Shown in pieces: positions 34,669 through 43,834 of a DNA stretch of 64,000 bases (the stretch's first letter is position 1; each line of letters opens with the position of its first letter). The stretch is from Flavobacterium sp. I3-2 (lineage in GTDB: Bacteria; Bacteroidota; Bacteroidia; Flavobacteriales; Flavobacteriaceae), in assembly GCF_013389595.1 (NCBI RefSeq), contig NZ_CP058306.1, positions 1,984,001 to 2,048,000 on the forward strand, given 5' to 3'. Below the pieces are notes generated by a model. It saw only the letters and a list, made by a program, of their open reading frames with translations, was not told where the DNA came from and did not search any database. The position numbers were made by a program, and so were the translations under genes.

Positions 34669-34742
34669 ACTCCGACAGAGTTCGAAACTCTGTCGGAGTT
34701 TACTAATATCAACCTGCGAGGTTTTTGAAATCTTGTAGGTTT
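34669..34742. repeat. Hairpin repeats B and C, copy 3
   Basis: B is the perfect 14-bp inverted repeat at 34669-34699. C is AACCTGCGAGGTTTTTGAAA then TCTTGTAGGTTT at 34711-34742. Confidence 0.88.
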
Positions 34743-34801
34743 ATATTTTGTTCTAAAACTAAGCGTGTCATATTGTTGCGCAGCTTTCGGTAAAAACTAC
34801 C

Positions 34802-34867
34802 GCAAGAGTTTGCTAATTCCTAAGCAAGAGTTTGGTAATTCCTAAGCAGGAGTTGGATAAAACCAGC
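34802..34867. repeat. 22-bp tandem repeat, three units
   Basis: Units start at 34802, 34824 and 34846. The first two (GCAAGAGTTTG, then C or G, then TAATTCCTAA) differ by one base; the third (GCAGGAGTTGGATAAAACCA) has diverged. Confidence 0.8.
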
Positions 34868-34993
34868 GCAGGTTTTCAAAATCGTGTAAGGTTATATTTA
34901 TTTGAATACATGATATTCATATTCTGTTAAAACATTAAGTTTGTTTTGAAATGTGATTTGTGTATCTGAGGTTAAATAAAAACCATCAATCCT

Positions 34994-35091
34994 GCAAAAG
35001 GGATGGAAGCTCTGTTTGAGCTCTTTTACAAAATTCATTTTGGAAAAGCGAGTGCGAACAGCCCGACCTGTAACGCAGTGGAAGGATTTGC
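34994..35091. repeat. Intergenic repeat element D, copy 3
   Basis: A 98-bp copy of 18588-18688, from GCAAAAGGGATGG to AAGGATTTGC. Confidence 0.88.
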
Positions 35092-35100
35092 TATAACCCC

Positions 35101-35135
35101 CCAAAAAAATCAGTCAACTAACAAGCTGACTGATT
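35101..35135 (-). terminator. Terminator of prfB
   Basis: AATCAGTCA (35108-35116) pairs with TGACTGATT (35127-35135). On the reverse strand a run of T follows. It lies 4 bp past the prfB stop. Confidence 0.88.
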
Positions 35136-35139
35136 GTAT

Positions 35140-36238
35140 TTATTTTTCTTCTTTTTGTCCCATCATCATTAAAAATGCTTTCAAGAACGGTTCAAGATTT
35201 CCGTTCATTACGCTGTCGACATCACTGGTTTCGTGTTGTGTACGCACATCTTTAACCAATTTATACGGATGCATGACATAGTTTCGAATTTGAGAACCCC
35301 ATTCAATTTTCATTTTATTGGCCTCAATTTCATCACGTTTTGCTTGACGTTTTTTTAACTCAATTTCAAACAATTGCGATTTAAGTAATTGCATGGCTTT
35401 GGTTTTATTATCGAGCTGTGAACGCGTTTCCGAGTTTTCGATAATAATTCCAGTTGGATGGTGACGCAAACGAACTGCAGTTTCTACTTTGTTTACGTTT
35501 TGTCCACCAGCTCCGGATGAACGCATGGTTTCCCAAGAAATATCTGATGGTAATATTTCAATTTCAATCGTATCATCTGCCAAGGGATACACATAAACCG
35601 AAGCAAATGAAGTATGACGCTTGGCGTTACTATCAAAAGGCGAAATTCGTACCAAACGATGAACGCCATTCTCTCCTTTCAAATATCCAAATCCATATTC
35701 GCCTTCAAACTCTAAAGTTACCGTTTTAACTCCAGCAACTTCACCTTCTTGAAAGTTTAGCTCTTTAATTTTATAACCATTTTTTTCGCCCCACATCAAA
35801 TACATACGCATTAACATGGCAGCCCAATCACAACTTTCGGTACCACCAGCACCAGCAGTAATTTGTAAAACGGCACTCATACTATCACCTTCGTCTGAAA
35901 GCATGTTTTTGAATTCCAAATCTTCAATGGTATTTAGGGCATTATCATATTGCTCAGTAACTTCTTCTTCAGAAATGTCACCTTCAGCAAAAAACTCTAA
36001 ACCAATTTGAAGTTCTTCGATTTCGGCCGTAGCTTGATTAAAACCTTCAACCCATTTTTTCTTTGAACGAATATTTTTTACGATAATTTCAGCTTCTTTG
36101 GCATTGTTCCAAAAATCAGGAGCGTAAGTTTGTTCTTCTTCGTTTGTAATTTCGATTAATTTTTTATCGATGTCAAAGATACCTCCTTAACGCACCAAGG
36201 CGATCTATAAGGCTTTTGACCTGTTCTGTTGTAATCAT
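35140..36238 (-). CDS. prfB: Peptide chain release factor 2, with programmed +1 frameshift
   Basis: Reading starts at the ATG 36238-36236 ([21 protein letters not shown]) and meets an in-frame TGA at 36175-36173. The site is the classic RF2 one: an AGGAGG Shine-Dalgarno-like stretch, then CTT TGA C. A +1 shift continues into the long frame ([20 protein letters not shown]...) that ends at 35140. RF2 releases peptides at UGA and UAA. The SPF anticodon-like motif ([10 protein letters not shown]) and the GGQ motif ([14 protein letters not shown] 35500-35508) are both present. High RF2 ends the protein at the UGA; low RF2 favours the shift, giving autoregulation. Confidence 0.97.
36172..36190 (-). 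promoter_or_regulatory. RF2 programmed frameshift site
   Basis: On the reverse strand the order is AGGAGG, TAT, CTT, TGA, C. The internal Shine-Dalgarno-like sequence lies just before the slippery CTT codon and the UGA with a following C. This matches the conserved bacterial RF2 autoregulatory site. An internal Shine-Dalgarno is notable in a phylum that rarely uses them for initiation. Confidence 0.95.
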
Positions 36239-36330
36239 TTTAATTGTTTTTTACAAAAATAACTATTTATAAACGCGAATGAAATTTATTTCGTCATAAT
36301 AATCGTAACTTTATATAAACTTTTGAAATT

Positions 36331-36732
36331 ATGAAGAAAATTGTTTTTTTAATATGTTTCTGTTTTGGAATTTTATCTTGTGCTTCACAAGCTGAGAAAT
36401 CTGTAATCGATAATGGAAAAACTAAAATTGAAAAAGGAAAAATTACCATTTCAAATCCTGAATTAGAATATGAAATTATTATTTTTGATATTGGATTTGA
36501 ACCGTGGCTACAAGCTCGTGGAAAACAACGCAGATATTATGATTTAGCATTTTTAGAAAATAAAAATAGAATTTGGGTTACTACTTGGAATAGTAGAAGT
36601 CGTTCTGGAAAACCAGGTTATGATTATACGATTGATTATAATTCAACTACAAATTATGGTTATGAAGTGAATTATATGCTTTATAATTATCTTTTATATT
36701 GGCAAGAAACGAATAATGTGAAATTAAATTAA
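36331..36732 (+). CDS. DUF6146-like lipoprotein
   Basis: 133 residues with a lipoprotein signal (FGILSC|ASQ). The conserved part is NPELEYEIIIFDIGFEPWLQ, followed by RYYDLAFLENKNRIWVTTWN and a Tyr-rich end (NYMLYNYLLYWQETNNVKL). I recall this as the Bacteroidota DUF6146 family, function unknown. Its promoter region is shared with the divergent prfB. Confidence 0.75.
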   Translation: MKKIVFLICFCFGILSCASQAEKSVIDNGKTKIEKGKITISNPELEYEIIIFDIGFEPWLQARGKQRRYYDLAFLENKNRIWVTTWNSRSRSGKPGYDYTIDYNSTTNYGYEVNYMLYNYLLYWQETNNVKLN

Positions 36733-36775
36733 ATTTTAAATACGTATATTTGCTTAGAATTATTTTAAATAAGAA

Positions 36776-37093
36776 ATGGCAAGTTTAAAAGAACGTTGGG
36801 GCGTAACCTCAAATTTTCAAATTGTTATAATTTTTATTGTTTTTGCAATTACAGGATCTACTTCTGCTTGGATAACAAAACCTATATTAGAATTTTTAGG
36901 CATAACAAAACAAGATTTTCATATTGTACCATATTGGATTTTACGTATTGTTTTAATCTTACCCGTTTATAAAGTAATCTTAATTATTATAGGAACTATT
37001 TTTGGACAACATACTTTCTTTTGGAATTTTGTAAAGAAAATGCTTTTTAGAATGAAATTAGGTTTCTTGTACGGAAAGCAAAAAAATAAATAG
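36776..37093 (+). CDS. DUF6787-like small membrane protein
   Basis: 105 residues starting MASLKERWGVTSNFQIVIIF, with two membrane helices (about 16-36 and 58-80) separated by STSAWITKPILEFLGI. I recall it as a conserved Bacteroidota family (DUF6787) of unknown function. A -7-like TATATTTG (36745-36752) lies 23 bp before the start, so it may have its own promoter. Confidence 0.75.
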   Translation: MASLKERWGVTSNFQIVIIFIVFAITGSTSAWITKPILEFLGITKQDFHIVPYWILRIVLILPVYKVILIIIGTIFGQHTFFWNFVKKMLFRMKLGFLYGKQKNK

Positions 37094-37124
37094 CCATCTA
37101 TATTGAATTCAGATGGCTTTTTTT
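37092..37124 (+). terminator. Terminator after the DUF6787-like gene
   Basis: Perfect stem AGCCATCT / AGATGGCT with a T run; it begins inside the stop codon. Confidence 0.9.
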
Positions 37125-37333
37125 ATAAATCGAAGTTACATATTTTAGAAAAATACTTTTTAGAAAAGTTTAAAATCTAATCAAAAAAGATACGAGTTTA
37201 CTATTTTTTAAATCTAAAAATTAAATAAGTAATTATAATTTAATTAGAAGTTAATATAAAATCCGATTAAAAATTTTATATTTATCATACCTTAGAAATA
37301 ACTATATTTGTCTAACAAAAAGCATGCATACCT

Positions 37334-38287
37334 ATGAGTTTTTTCAAACGTCTATTTTCATCAGAAAAAAAGGAAACTTTAGACAAAGGTTTAGAGAAAT
37401 CTAAAACCAGTTTTTTCTCTAAACTATCAAAAGCAATTGCGGGTAAATCTAAAGTTGACGACGAAGTTTTAGATAATTTAGAAGACATTTTAATTTCTTC
37501 TGATGTTGGAGTGAACACAACTTTAAAAATCATCACTCGAATTGAAGAACGAGTTTCTCAAGATAAATATTTAGGAACTGATGAATTAAATCAGATTCTT
37601 CGTGAAGAAATTTCGGGTTTACTTTCTGAAACCAAATCTGGCGAAAGTACCGAATTTGAAATCCCAAAAGATAAAAAACCTTATGTTATTATGGTTGTTG
37701 GAGTTAATGGTGTTGGTAAGACAACGACCATCGGAAAATTAGCTTATCAATTTAAAAAATCTGGTTACAATGTTGTTTTGGGAGCTGCAGATACGTTTCG
37801 TGCCGCAGCAATCGATCAATTACAAATTTGGGCAGATCGAGTTGGTGTACCAATTGTTCGTCAACAAATGGGAAGTGATCCTGCTTCGGTTGCCTTTGAT
37901 ACTTTAGAATCGGCAGTTGCTCAAAACGCAGATGTTGTTATTATTGATACCGCTGGTCGTTTACATAACAAAGTTGGTTTAATGAACGAACTTTCGAAAG
38001 TTAAACGTGTGATGCAAAAAGTGATGATTGATGCTCCGCATGATGTTTTATTAGTTTTAGATGGTTCAACTGGTCAAAATGCTTTTGAACAAGCCAAACA
38101 ATTTACAGCTGCTACCGAGGTTTCTGCTTTAGCGGTAACCAAATTAGACGGAACTGCAAAAGGAGGCGTTGTAATCGGGATTTCTGATCAGTTCCAAATT
38201 CCGGTAAAATATATTGGTGTTGGTGAAGGTATTGAAGATTTACAAGTTTTCAATAAATATGAATTTGTTGATTCGTTTTTTAAATAA
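37334..38287 (+). CDS. ftsY: Signal recognition particle receptor FtsY
   Basis: 317 residues: a short N-terminal basic part and the NG GTPase domain. Motifs are GVNGVGKTTTIGKLAYQF (G1), AADTFRAAAIDQLQ, DTAGRLHNK (G3), TKLDGTAKGG (G4) and GVGEGIEDLQVFNKYEFVDS at the end. It docks ribosome-SRP complexes at the inner membrane. A -7 box TATATTTG is at 37303-37310. Its stop overlaps the next start by one base (TAATG). Confidence 0.97.
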   Translation: MSFFKRLFSSEKKETLDKGLEKSKTSFFSKLSKAIAGKSKVDDEVLDNLEDILISSDVGVNTTLKIITRIEERVSQDKYLGTDELNQILREEISGLLSETKSGESTEFEIPKDKKPYVIMVVGVNGVGKTTTIGKLAYQFKKSGYNVVLGAADTFRAAAIDQLQIWADRVGVPIVRQQMGSDPASVAFDTLESAVAQNADVVIIDTAGRLHNKVGLMNELSKVKRVMQKVMIDAPHDVLLVLDGSTGQNAFEQAKQFTAATEVSALAVTKLDGTAKGGVVIGISDQFQIPVKYIGVGEGIEDLQVFNKYEFVDSFFK

Positions 38288-38706
38288 TGAAAAATATATT
38301 AAAATTAATTCCATTGGCACTTTTAGTTATTTCTTGTAATTCAAAAGTTTCTCCAGAAGAATTAAATAAAATAAACGGTTATTGGGAAGTTACTCTTGTA
38401 GAAACTCCAGATGGCGAAGATAAAGAATACGGAATGTCAACAGTTGTTGATTATATCGAGCTTAAAGATAATTCGGGATTTCGTCAAAAAGTCGTTCCAC
38501 AGATTGATGGAAAATATTTAACCAACGAAGTTAAAGAATTGATTACCGTAAAAGATTCTGCTTCGTCAACTTACTTAGTTTATAAAACCGATTACGCGAA
38601 TTGGACAGAACAAATAATTAAAATTTCAGATGACGTTTTAGTTACCAAAAACGACCAAGATTTTACATATCATTACAAAAGATTTGAACCTATTAAAATT
38701 GAATAA
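38287..38706 (+). CDS. Lipocalin-like lipoprotein of unknown function
   Basis: 139 residues with a lipoprotein signal (LALLVISC|NSK). The mature part begins LNKINGYWEVTLVETPDGED and is rich in beta strands, in the manner of small lipocalin-like domains. It is packed between ftsY and a DUF721 gene with one-base overlaps on both sides, so it is translated with them. Function unknown. Confidence 0.75.
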   Translation: MKNILKLIPLALLVISCNSKVSPEELNKINGYWEVTLVETPDGEDKEYGMSTVVDYIELKDNSGFRQKVVPQIDGKYLTNEVKELITVKDSASSTYLVYKTDYANWTEQIIKISDDVLVTKNDQDFTYHYKRFEPIKIE

Positions 38707-39020
38707 TGTCTAAAAAATTTAACCCAAACAGTCGCATTAAAGAAGAAACTTCAATAAGTGATGTTTTAAAGGTTTTTATTCAAGGCAATAAGTTAGAATC
38801 TGGAATTGACAAACTAAATGTAAAAGAGGCTTGGATTAATTTACTTGGTCCTGGAATTGCAAATTACACTCTAGATGTTGTTTTAAAAAATAATACGTTA
38901 TATGTTGCTTTATCTTCGGCTGTTTTACGTGAAGAATTAAGTTACGGAAAAGATAAAATTATAAAAATGATTAACGAAGAACTTCGAAAAGAAGTGGTTA
39001 AAGAAATTATTTTAAGATAA
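38706..39020 (+). CDS. DUF721 (DciA-like) protein
   Basis: 104 residues. The pattern ISDVLKVFIQGNKLESGIDK, VKEAWINLLGPGIANYTLDV and LYVALSSAVLREELSYGKDK matches DUF721, the family that includes the replicative helicase loader-like protein DciA. Cytoplasmic. Last gene of the ftsY operon; a terminator follows at once. Confidence 0.88.
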   Translation: MSKKFNPNSRIKEETSISDVLKVFIQGNKLESGIDKLNVKEAWINLLGPGIANYTLDVVLKNNTLYVALSSAVLREELSYGKDKIIKMINEELRKEVVKEIILR

Positions 39021-39050
39021 AGATTTGCATTAGCAAATCTTTTTTTTTTA
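39021..39050 (+). terminator. Terminator of the ftsY operon
   Basis: AGATTTGC-ATTA-GCAAATCT hairpin with a tail of nine T, directly after the DUF721 stop codon. Confidence 0.93.
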
Positions 39051-39105
39051 TTTATTGTTGTTTATTTTTATAATATTTTGTTATATTTATTAAAAATTTC
39101 ACGAT

Positions 39106-40614
39106 ATGATAAAAAAAGTACTTTCAATTGCTACATTGTGTTTTGCTTTAACTTTACAAACACAAGTAAATGCTCAGAATTTAAAATCTGAAGCTAAGTT
39201 TTGGATAAAAGGTTCAGATGCAAAATCTGCTGTAAACTTGAACGGAAATTATCCTTTATCGGAAGATAATCAAGGTGCAATTATGACGCAACTTGGAGAA
39301 AATCATTCAAATTTTTATATTGTATTTCAATCATTCGACGCGAATGCAGTAGATTTGGCTGATATGAATATGAAATGTTACCAGCAAAAAATTACAACAC
39401 AAAATATAAATCCTCAAAGTTTAGATGTTCCGTTGTCAGAGAAAATTCAAACAGGAGCAATATTAAAATATGGATTTAATTTAGGTAATTATAAGGTTAC
39501 AGATGAATTTATGTTGGTAAACAATGATAAGGATAGAACTTATATCTATGAAATCATTTATATGAACAAAGAGTTTACAGATATAGATCATAAATATTTA
39601 CAAACGTATTTATCTTTGAAATATGGAATTTCTTTAATAGATAATAATAACTATTTATCTAATGAAAATGTGGTTTTATGGGATAATAGTTATGCACCTG
39701 AATTTAATAAAAATATTATTGGTTTAGGTAAATCTAATTTTTATGATTTTAATCAAAATTCATCAATCAATTCTGTAGATAAATTATTGACTGTTTCTTC
39801 TAATTCTTTGAGAAATGAAGAATATGTTTTGATTGGAAATACTGCAAAAAGTAATCGTTTCGAAAATAGTGGAAGCGAAATGGTTTTAGATAAAACGTAT
39901 TTAGCTCAAACTGCTTCAGAAAGCGAAGAAAATGTTACATTGACGTTTAATAATTCGTTGTTAGAAAATTTTGATACTTCAAAGATGGTTTATTTAACAA
40001 TTAATAACGATGTGAAAATCAAAGGAAATGTTGATAAAAATGCAATTGTTTTCAATGATGTTATTTTAAATTCAAATGGTTCTGGAAAAGATTTACTTTC
40101 GTTGTCTTATGACTTATCTTCAGTTAAGGCTGAGTTAGCAGAAGCTTGGTTCTTGAATGATCGCGGTGAAATCACGATTAAACCGGAAATAAAAGCAGAC
40201 AAAAAATCTGATTACACAGTTGCTTGGTATGTTAATGATAAACTAATTTCTAACAAAAAAGATTTAGTTACAAATAAAACAGGAGTTTATGAAATGAGAG
40301 TTACTTCTAATAATGTGACAAATTCTTATGAAACTAATGTTTATAATAAAATCGATGGAAAAGTTTCAAATGAAATCACTGTTTATCCTAATCCAGTAAC
40401 TGCAGGTCAAGATTTCAAAATTTCGTATAACTTGACATCTGAATCTAACGTAGAATTATATGTTTATCAAATGAATGGTAAGTTGGTTGATCAACGAACA
40501 TTAGGACGTTTTAATCAAAACGAATTCAATTATAAGCTTGATTCTTCAGGAGTTTATATTCTAATCTCAAAAGTTGATAGAAAAGCAAATATCAATAAAA
40601 TAATAGTTAAGTAA
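39106..40614 (+). CDS. T9SS type A sorting domain-containing secreted protein
   Basis: 502 residues, signal peptide ending NAQ|N. The C-terminal 75 residues form a type IX secretion signal of type A: EITVYPNPVTAGQDFKISYN, VELYVYQMNGKLV and the final SGVYILISKVDRKANINKII. The protein should cross the outer membrane through the T9SS and be released or attached. The middle (DHKYLQTYLSLKYGISLIDN, ENVVLWDNSYAPEFNKNIIG) resembles a domain found in other T9SS cargo. No enzyme motif seen; perhaps a surface structural or adhesion protein. Confidence 0.9.
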   Translation: MIKKVLSIATLCFALTLQTQVNAQNLKSEAKFWIKGSDAKSAVNLNGNYPLSEDNQGAIMTQLGENHSNFYIVFQSFDANAVDLADMNMKCYQQKITTQNINPQSLDVPLSEKIQTGAILKYGFNLGNYKVTDEFMLVNNDKDRTYIYEIIYMNKEFTDIDHKYLQTYLSLKYGISLIDNNNYLSNENVVLWDNSYAPEFNKNIIGLGKSNFYDFNQNSSINSVDKLLTVSSNSLRNEEYVLIGNTAKSNRFENSGSEMVLDKTYLAQTASESEENVTLTFNNSLLENFDTSKMVYLTINNDVKIKGNVDKNAIVFNDVILNSNGSGKDLLSLSYDLSSVKAELAEAWFLNDRGEITIKPEIKADKKSDYTVAWYVNDKLISNKKDLVTNKTGVYEMRVTSNNVTNSYETNVYNKIDGKVSNEITVYPNPVTAGQDFKISYNLTSESNVELYVYQMNGKLVDQRTLGRFNQNEFNYKLDSSGVYILISKVDRKANINKIIVK

Positions 40615-40618
40615 GCAT

Positions 40619-40652
40619 AAAAAAGCGAGGTTCTTGAAAACCTCGCTTTTTT
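40619..40652. terminator. Bidirectional terminator
   Basis: AAAAAAGCGAGGTT / AACCTCGCTTTTTT works in both directions and separates the convergent T9SS cargo gene and the 336-residue hypothetical gene. Confidence 0.93.
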
Positions 40653-41661
40653 ATAATGTATCGTTATTATCTCTATTTAAAATATCGAATTCTTTCTTGT
40701 ACATTTCATGTCTTGGGTCGAATTCATCAATTGGTAAACAATTTTTTTCGTAAGTTCTGATAATTTCCAATAGATCGAATTCATAAAGTTCTAAATATAA
40801 ATCTGCAGTAGCTTTCTTTCTATCTTTTCTAATAATTTTTTTGAAATTTTTTACGTTTTTGACTAACTTTTGATTGTAATCTATAGCTGCTTTTTTACGT
40901 TCAGACTTGTCTTCAATTCTATTGATATAAAATTTGTCAATTAATTCTTTTGTTTCAGGACAATCTCCAAATAATTCATAAACCGTATTGTAGTTTTTAT
41001 TGTTTTTTCTTTTAGATCTTCGTTCTGCTTTTTTTGCTGAATAAGTTTTCTCTTCTTCAATATAGGTTTTACTTAAAGTTAATTTTTTATCTTTATTTTC
41101 TATCAAAATTGATCCATAAGCATCCGGAGTTCCAATTTCAAATAAAAACGGATAAATTGCAAATAACTTTCTAATTGGATAAATAGTACCATAAGTATTA
41201 ATCGATTTTCCTTTAGTAAGTGAAGGTAAAAGAGATTTGTTTTCTTTTTTTCTTTTTTTACCATAAAAATTCTCACCAGACATTGCAACATATTCAGTAG
41301 TTTTTGTTACGCCATCTTTAGTGGTTTGAGATATGGAAACTCTATCAATATCTTCAAAAAGAATTTTTTCAAATTTTTTAGTTCCATTTGGTTTGATTTT
41401 TACATTATCCACAGAGCCTCTTCCATTCCAAAAATAATTTGGGATATCATTACTAAAAAGAGATTTGATATAAATTAAAGGATCAACTCTATCAAATATC
41501 GGTGCGGTATAAAAATTTTTTACGTTCCCCGTTATTTTTGAACCATCTTTTTTATAAACAACTCCTATTTTTTTAGTTCTTGAATTACTTTGCGCAAAAG
41601 TTGATAAAGAATTTGAAAGTGTTAAAAAAGAAAATAAGAATAATAAAGTAATTTTTTTCAT
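40651..41661 (-). CDS. Exported protein of unknown function, 336 aa
   Basis: Not recognised. Signal peptide (LTLSNSLSTFAQ|S), then a beta-rich part that begins TKKIGVVYKKDGSKITGNVK, a pattern seen in Bacteroidota proteins that describe a residue-by-residue 'key' domain, and a strongly basic C-terminal half (KKAERRSKRKNNKNYN; KNFKKIIRKDRKKATADLYL) that looks helical. Probably periplasmic. Divergent from idi with a 121-bp gap. Confidence 0.7.
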   Translation of the reverse strand: MKKITLLFLFSFLTLSNSLSTFAQSNSRTKKIGVVYKKDGSKITGNVKNFYTAPIFDRVDPLIYIKSLFSNDIPNYFWNGRGSVDNVKIKPNGTKKFEKILFEDIDRVSISQTTKDGVTKTTEYVAMSGENFYGKKRKKENKSLLPSLTKGKSINTYGTIYPIRKLFAIYPFLFEIGTPDAYGSILIENKDKKLTLSKTYIEEEKTYSAKKAERRSKRKNNKNYNTVYELFGDCPETKELIDKFYINRIEDKSERKKAAIDYNQKLVKNVKNFKKIIRKDRKKATADLYLELYEFDLLEIIRTYEKNCLPIDEFDPRHEMYKKEFDILNRDNNDTL

Positions 41662-41782
41662 TAGTTAATTTACGGTTAATTAGTTGGCAAATATAAAAGA
41701 AAAATGTTACGTTTTTAAACACTTTAAAACATTTAAGTGATAGGTTTTTTTGTATTTTTGATATCATAAAAAATTGATGTAA

Positions 41783-42310
41783 ATGGAAGAAGAATTTGTG
41801 GTTCTTGTTAACCAAAATGACGAGCAAATTGGTTTGATGGCAAAACTAGAAGCACATGAAAAAGCATTACTTCATCGAGCTTTTTCTGTATTTGTATTAA
41901 ACGAAAAGAATGAAATTATGTTGCAGCAACGTGCAAAGGATAAATATCATTCTCCTTTATTATGGACAAATACATGCTGCAGTCATCAAAGAGAAAACGA
42001 ATCGAATTTAGAAGCAGGTAGAAGACGTTTAAAAGAAGAAATGGGATTTGAAACATCTCTGGTAGAGCTTTTTTCTTTTATTTACAAAGCGCCTTTTGAT
42101 AATGGTTTAACAGAACATGAATTTGACCATGTGATGATAGGTTATTATAATGACGAACCTGTGATTAATAGAGAAGAGGTTGAATCCTGGAAATGGATGT
42201 CAATTGAGAATGTTAAATCTGATATGCAAATAAATCCAGCAATATATACAGAATGGTTTAAAATTATTTTTGAAAAATTTTATCATCATATCGAAGCTCA
42301 AAAAAGATAA
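41783..42310 (+). CDS. idi: Isopentenyl-diphosphate delta-isomerase (type 1)
   Basis: 175 residues of the Nudix superfamily. It interconverts IPP and DMAPP for isoprenoid synthesis. The active-site Cys is in LLWTNTCCSHQREN, the Nudix-like helix in AGRRRLKEEMGFE, and the catalytic Glu region in LTEHEFDHVMIG. Usual length for type 1 enzymes. It starts an operon with queD (3-bp gap) and probably manA. A -7-like TATTTTTG lies at 41753-41760. Confidence 0.95.
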   Translation: MEEEFVVLVNQNDEQIGLMAKLEAHEKALLHRAFSVFVLNEKNEIMLQQRAKDKYHSPLLWTNTCCSHQRENESNLEAGRRRLKEEMGFETSLVELFSFIYKAPFDNGLTEHEFDHVMIGYYNDEPVINREEVESWKWMSIENVKSDMQINPAIYTEWFKIIFEKFYHHIEAQKR

Positions 42311-42313
42311 ATT

Positions 42314-42724
42314 ATGAAAGTTACTGTTAGCAGAAAAGCCCATTTTAATGCTGCGCATCGATTGTTTCGAAAAGATTGGTCTGATGAAAAAAATCAAATG
42401 GTGTTTGGTAAATGTAATAATCCAAATTTCCATGGTCATAACTACGAATTAATTGTTGAAGTTACTGGAAATGTCAATAAAGAAACGGGGTATGTAATTG
42501 ACATGAAAATTCTAAGCGATATTATTTATGAAGAGATTGAAGTCGCTTTTGATCACAAGAATTTGAATTTAGATGTACCAGAATTTACAGAGTTAATTCC
42601 GACTGCCGAACATATTGCTTATGTTATTTGGAATAAAATTAGAAAACGAATTGAATTAAAATACGAATTAAATATAATTCTGTATGAAACTCCTAGAAAC
42701 TTTGTTTCATATTCTGGTTTGTAA
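42314..42724 (+). CDS. queD: 6-carboxytetrahydropterin synthase / 6-pyruvoyl-tetrahydropterin synthase family
   Basis: 136 residues. Zinc-binding His residues are in HFNAAHRL and FHGHNYEL; the catalytic Cys is in FGKCNNPNFHGH; FDHKNLNLDVP and the Glu in YETPRNFVSY complete the site. It makes 6-carboxytetrahydropterin in queuosine synthesis, or a related pterin. Lies 3 bp after idi. Confidence 0.92.
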   Translation: MKVTVSRKAHFNAAHRLFRKDWSDEKNQMVFGKCNNPNFHGHNYELIVEVTGNVNKETGYVIDMKILSDIIYEEIEVAFDHKNLNLDVPEFTELIPTAEHIAYVIWNKIRKRIELKYELNIILYETPRNFVSYSGL

Positions 42725-42810
42725 AACAATTAACAATCTTTACGAAAGATTTTCGTAACTTGCACTCTTGTTTAAACGGCAACGAAAAAAAATAATTAGA
42801 AGTTATTAAT

Positions 42811-43818
42811 TTGAATTCAAATAGCAACAATATAAATATATTAGATTCTAAAGAAGTATTTATTGCTTATCCTTTATTATTTAAACCCATTCTTAAAAAT
42901 AGAATTTGGGGAGGAAATAAATTAGCTACTTTAGGAAAAGAATTAACATCAGAAACGACTGGAGAAAGTTGGGAGCTTTCAATGGTAGAAAATGATTTGA
43001 GTGTAGTAGCAAATGGCTTATATACGAATGAAACCATAAAAACGTTAATTGATAATTTTTCAGTAGAAATTTTAGGTGATTCAATTACAAAGAGATTTGG
43101 AAAACAGTTTCCTTTACTTTTTAAATTTTTAGATGCCAAATCTGACCTTTCTATTCAATTACATCCGAATGATGAACTTGCAAAAAAAAGACATAATAGT
43201 TTTGGGAAAACCGAAATGTGGTACATCATGCAAGCCGATGAAAATGCTAGAATTATTTTAGGTTTTAAAGAAAATTCGTCGTCAGAAGAATATCTAGAAC
43301 ATTTAGAAAAAAAATCACTTCCAACGATTCTAAAAGAATACAAAGTAAAAAAAGGCGATGTCTTTTTTATAGAAACCGGAACAATACATGCCATTGGTGG
43401 TGGAATTTTACTTGCAGAAATTCAACAAACTTCTGACATCACTTATCGTGTTTATGACTGGGATCGAGTTGATGAAAACGGAAATTCTCGCGAATTACAT
43501 GTCGATTTGGCTTTAGAAGCGATTAACTATCAAAAGCAAAATCCGGAAATAGTTCATTCTAAAACAGAAAATCAAGAAAACAGATTGGTTTCGTGTGATT
43601 TTTTCACAACAAATCTAATTCCTTTAAACGGAGCTTTAGGCATAAATAAATCGAATGAATTATTTTATGTGTACATTTGCACCGAAGGAAATTTTGAAAT
43701 AGTGTACAATTCTAAAACTTTAAAATTTAAAAAAGGTGATACTATTTTAATTCCAGCTGAACTTAAAGATTATACTTTAAAAGGTGAAGCAACATTATTA
43801 GAAATATTTATTAAATAA
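42811..43818 (+). CDS. manA: Mannose-6-phosphate isomerase, class I
   Basis: 335 residues. It interconverts mannose-6-P and fructose-6-P. Motifs are YPLLFKPILKNRIWGG, the metal ligands in QLHPNDELAKKRH and GKTEMWYIMQ, and FIETGTIHAIGGGILLAEIQ. The start is taken as TTG at 42811: an in-frame stop lies 30 bp upstream, and the first in-frame ATG comes only after the conserved core has begun. About 18 residues precede the usual start of the family. Confidence 0.93.
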   Translation: MNSNSNNINILDSKEVFIAYPLLFKPILKNRIWGGNKLATLGKELTSETTGESWELSMVENDLSVVANGLYTNETIKTLIDNFSVEILGDSITKRFGKQFPLLFKFLDAKSDLSIQLHPNDELAKKRHNSFGKTEMWYIMQADENARIILGFKENSSSEEYLEHLEKKSLPTILKEYKVKKGDVFFIETGTIHAIGGGILLAEIQQTSDITYRVYDWDRVDENGNSRELHVDLALEAINYQKQNPEIVHSKTENQENRLVSCDFFTTNLIPLNGALGINKSNELFYVYICTEGNFEIVYNSKTLKFKKGDTILIPAELKDYTLKGEATLLEIFIK

Positions 43819-43834
43819 TTTAAATTACCATATC

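Larger units (their letters stand above)
34473..35139. other. Repeat-filled region between A2M gene 2 and prfB
   Basis: 667 bp with no gene. It holds terminator and element A (34481-34623), elements B and C (34669-34742), a decayed second C-like hairpin (about 34870-34892), a 22-bp tandem repeat (34802-34867), element D (34994-35091) and the prfB terminator (35101-35135). Confidence 0.85.
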
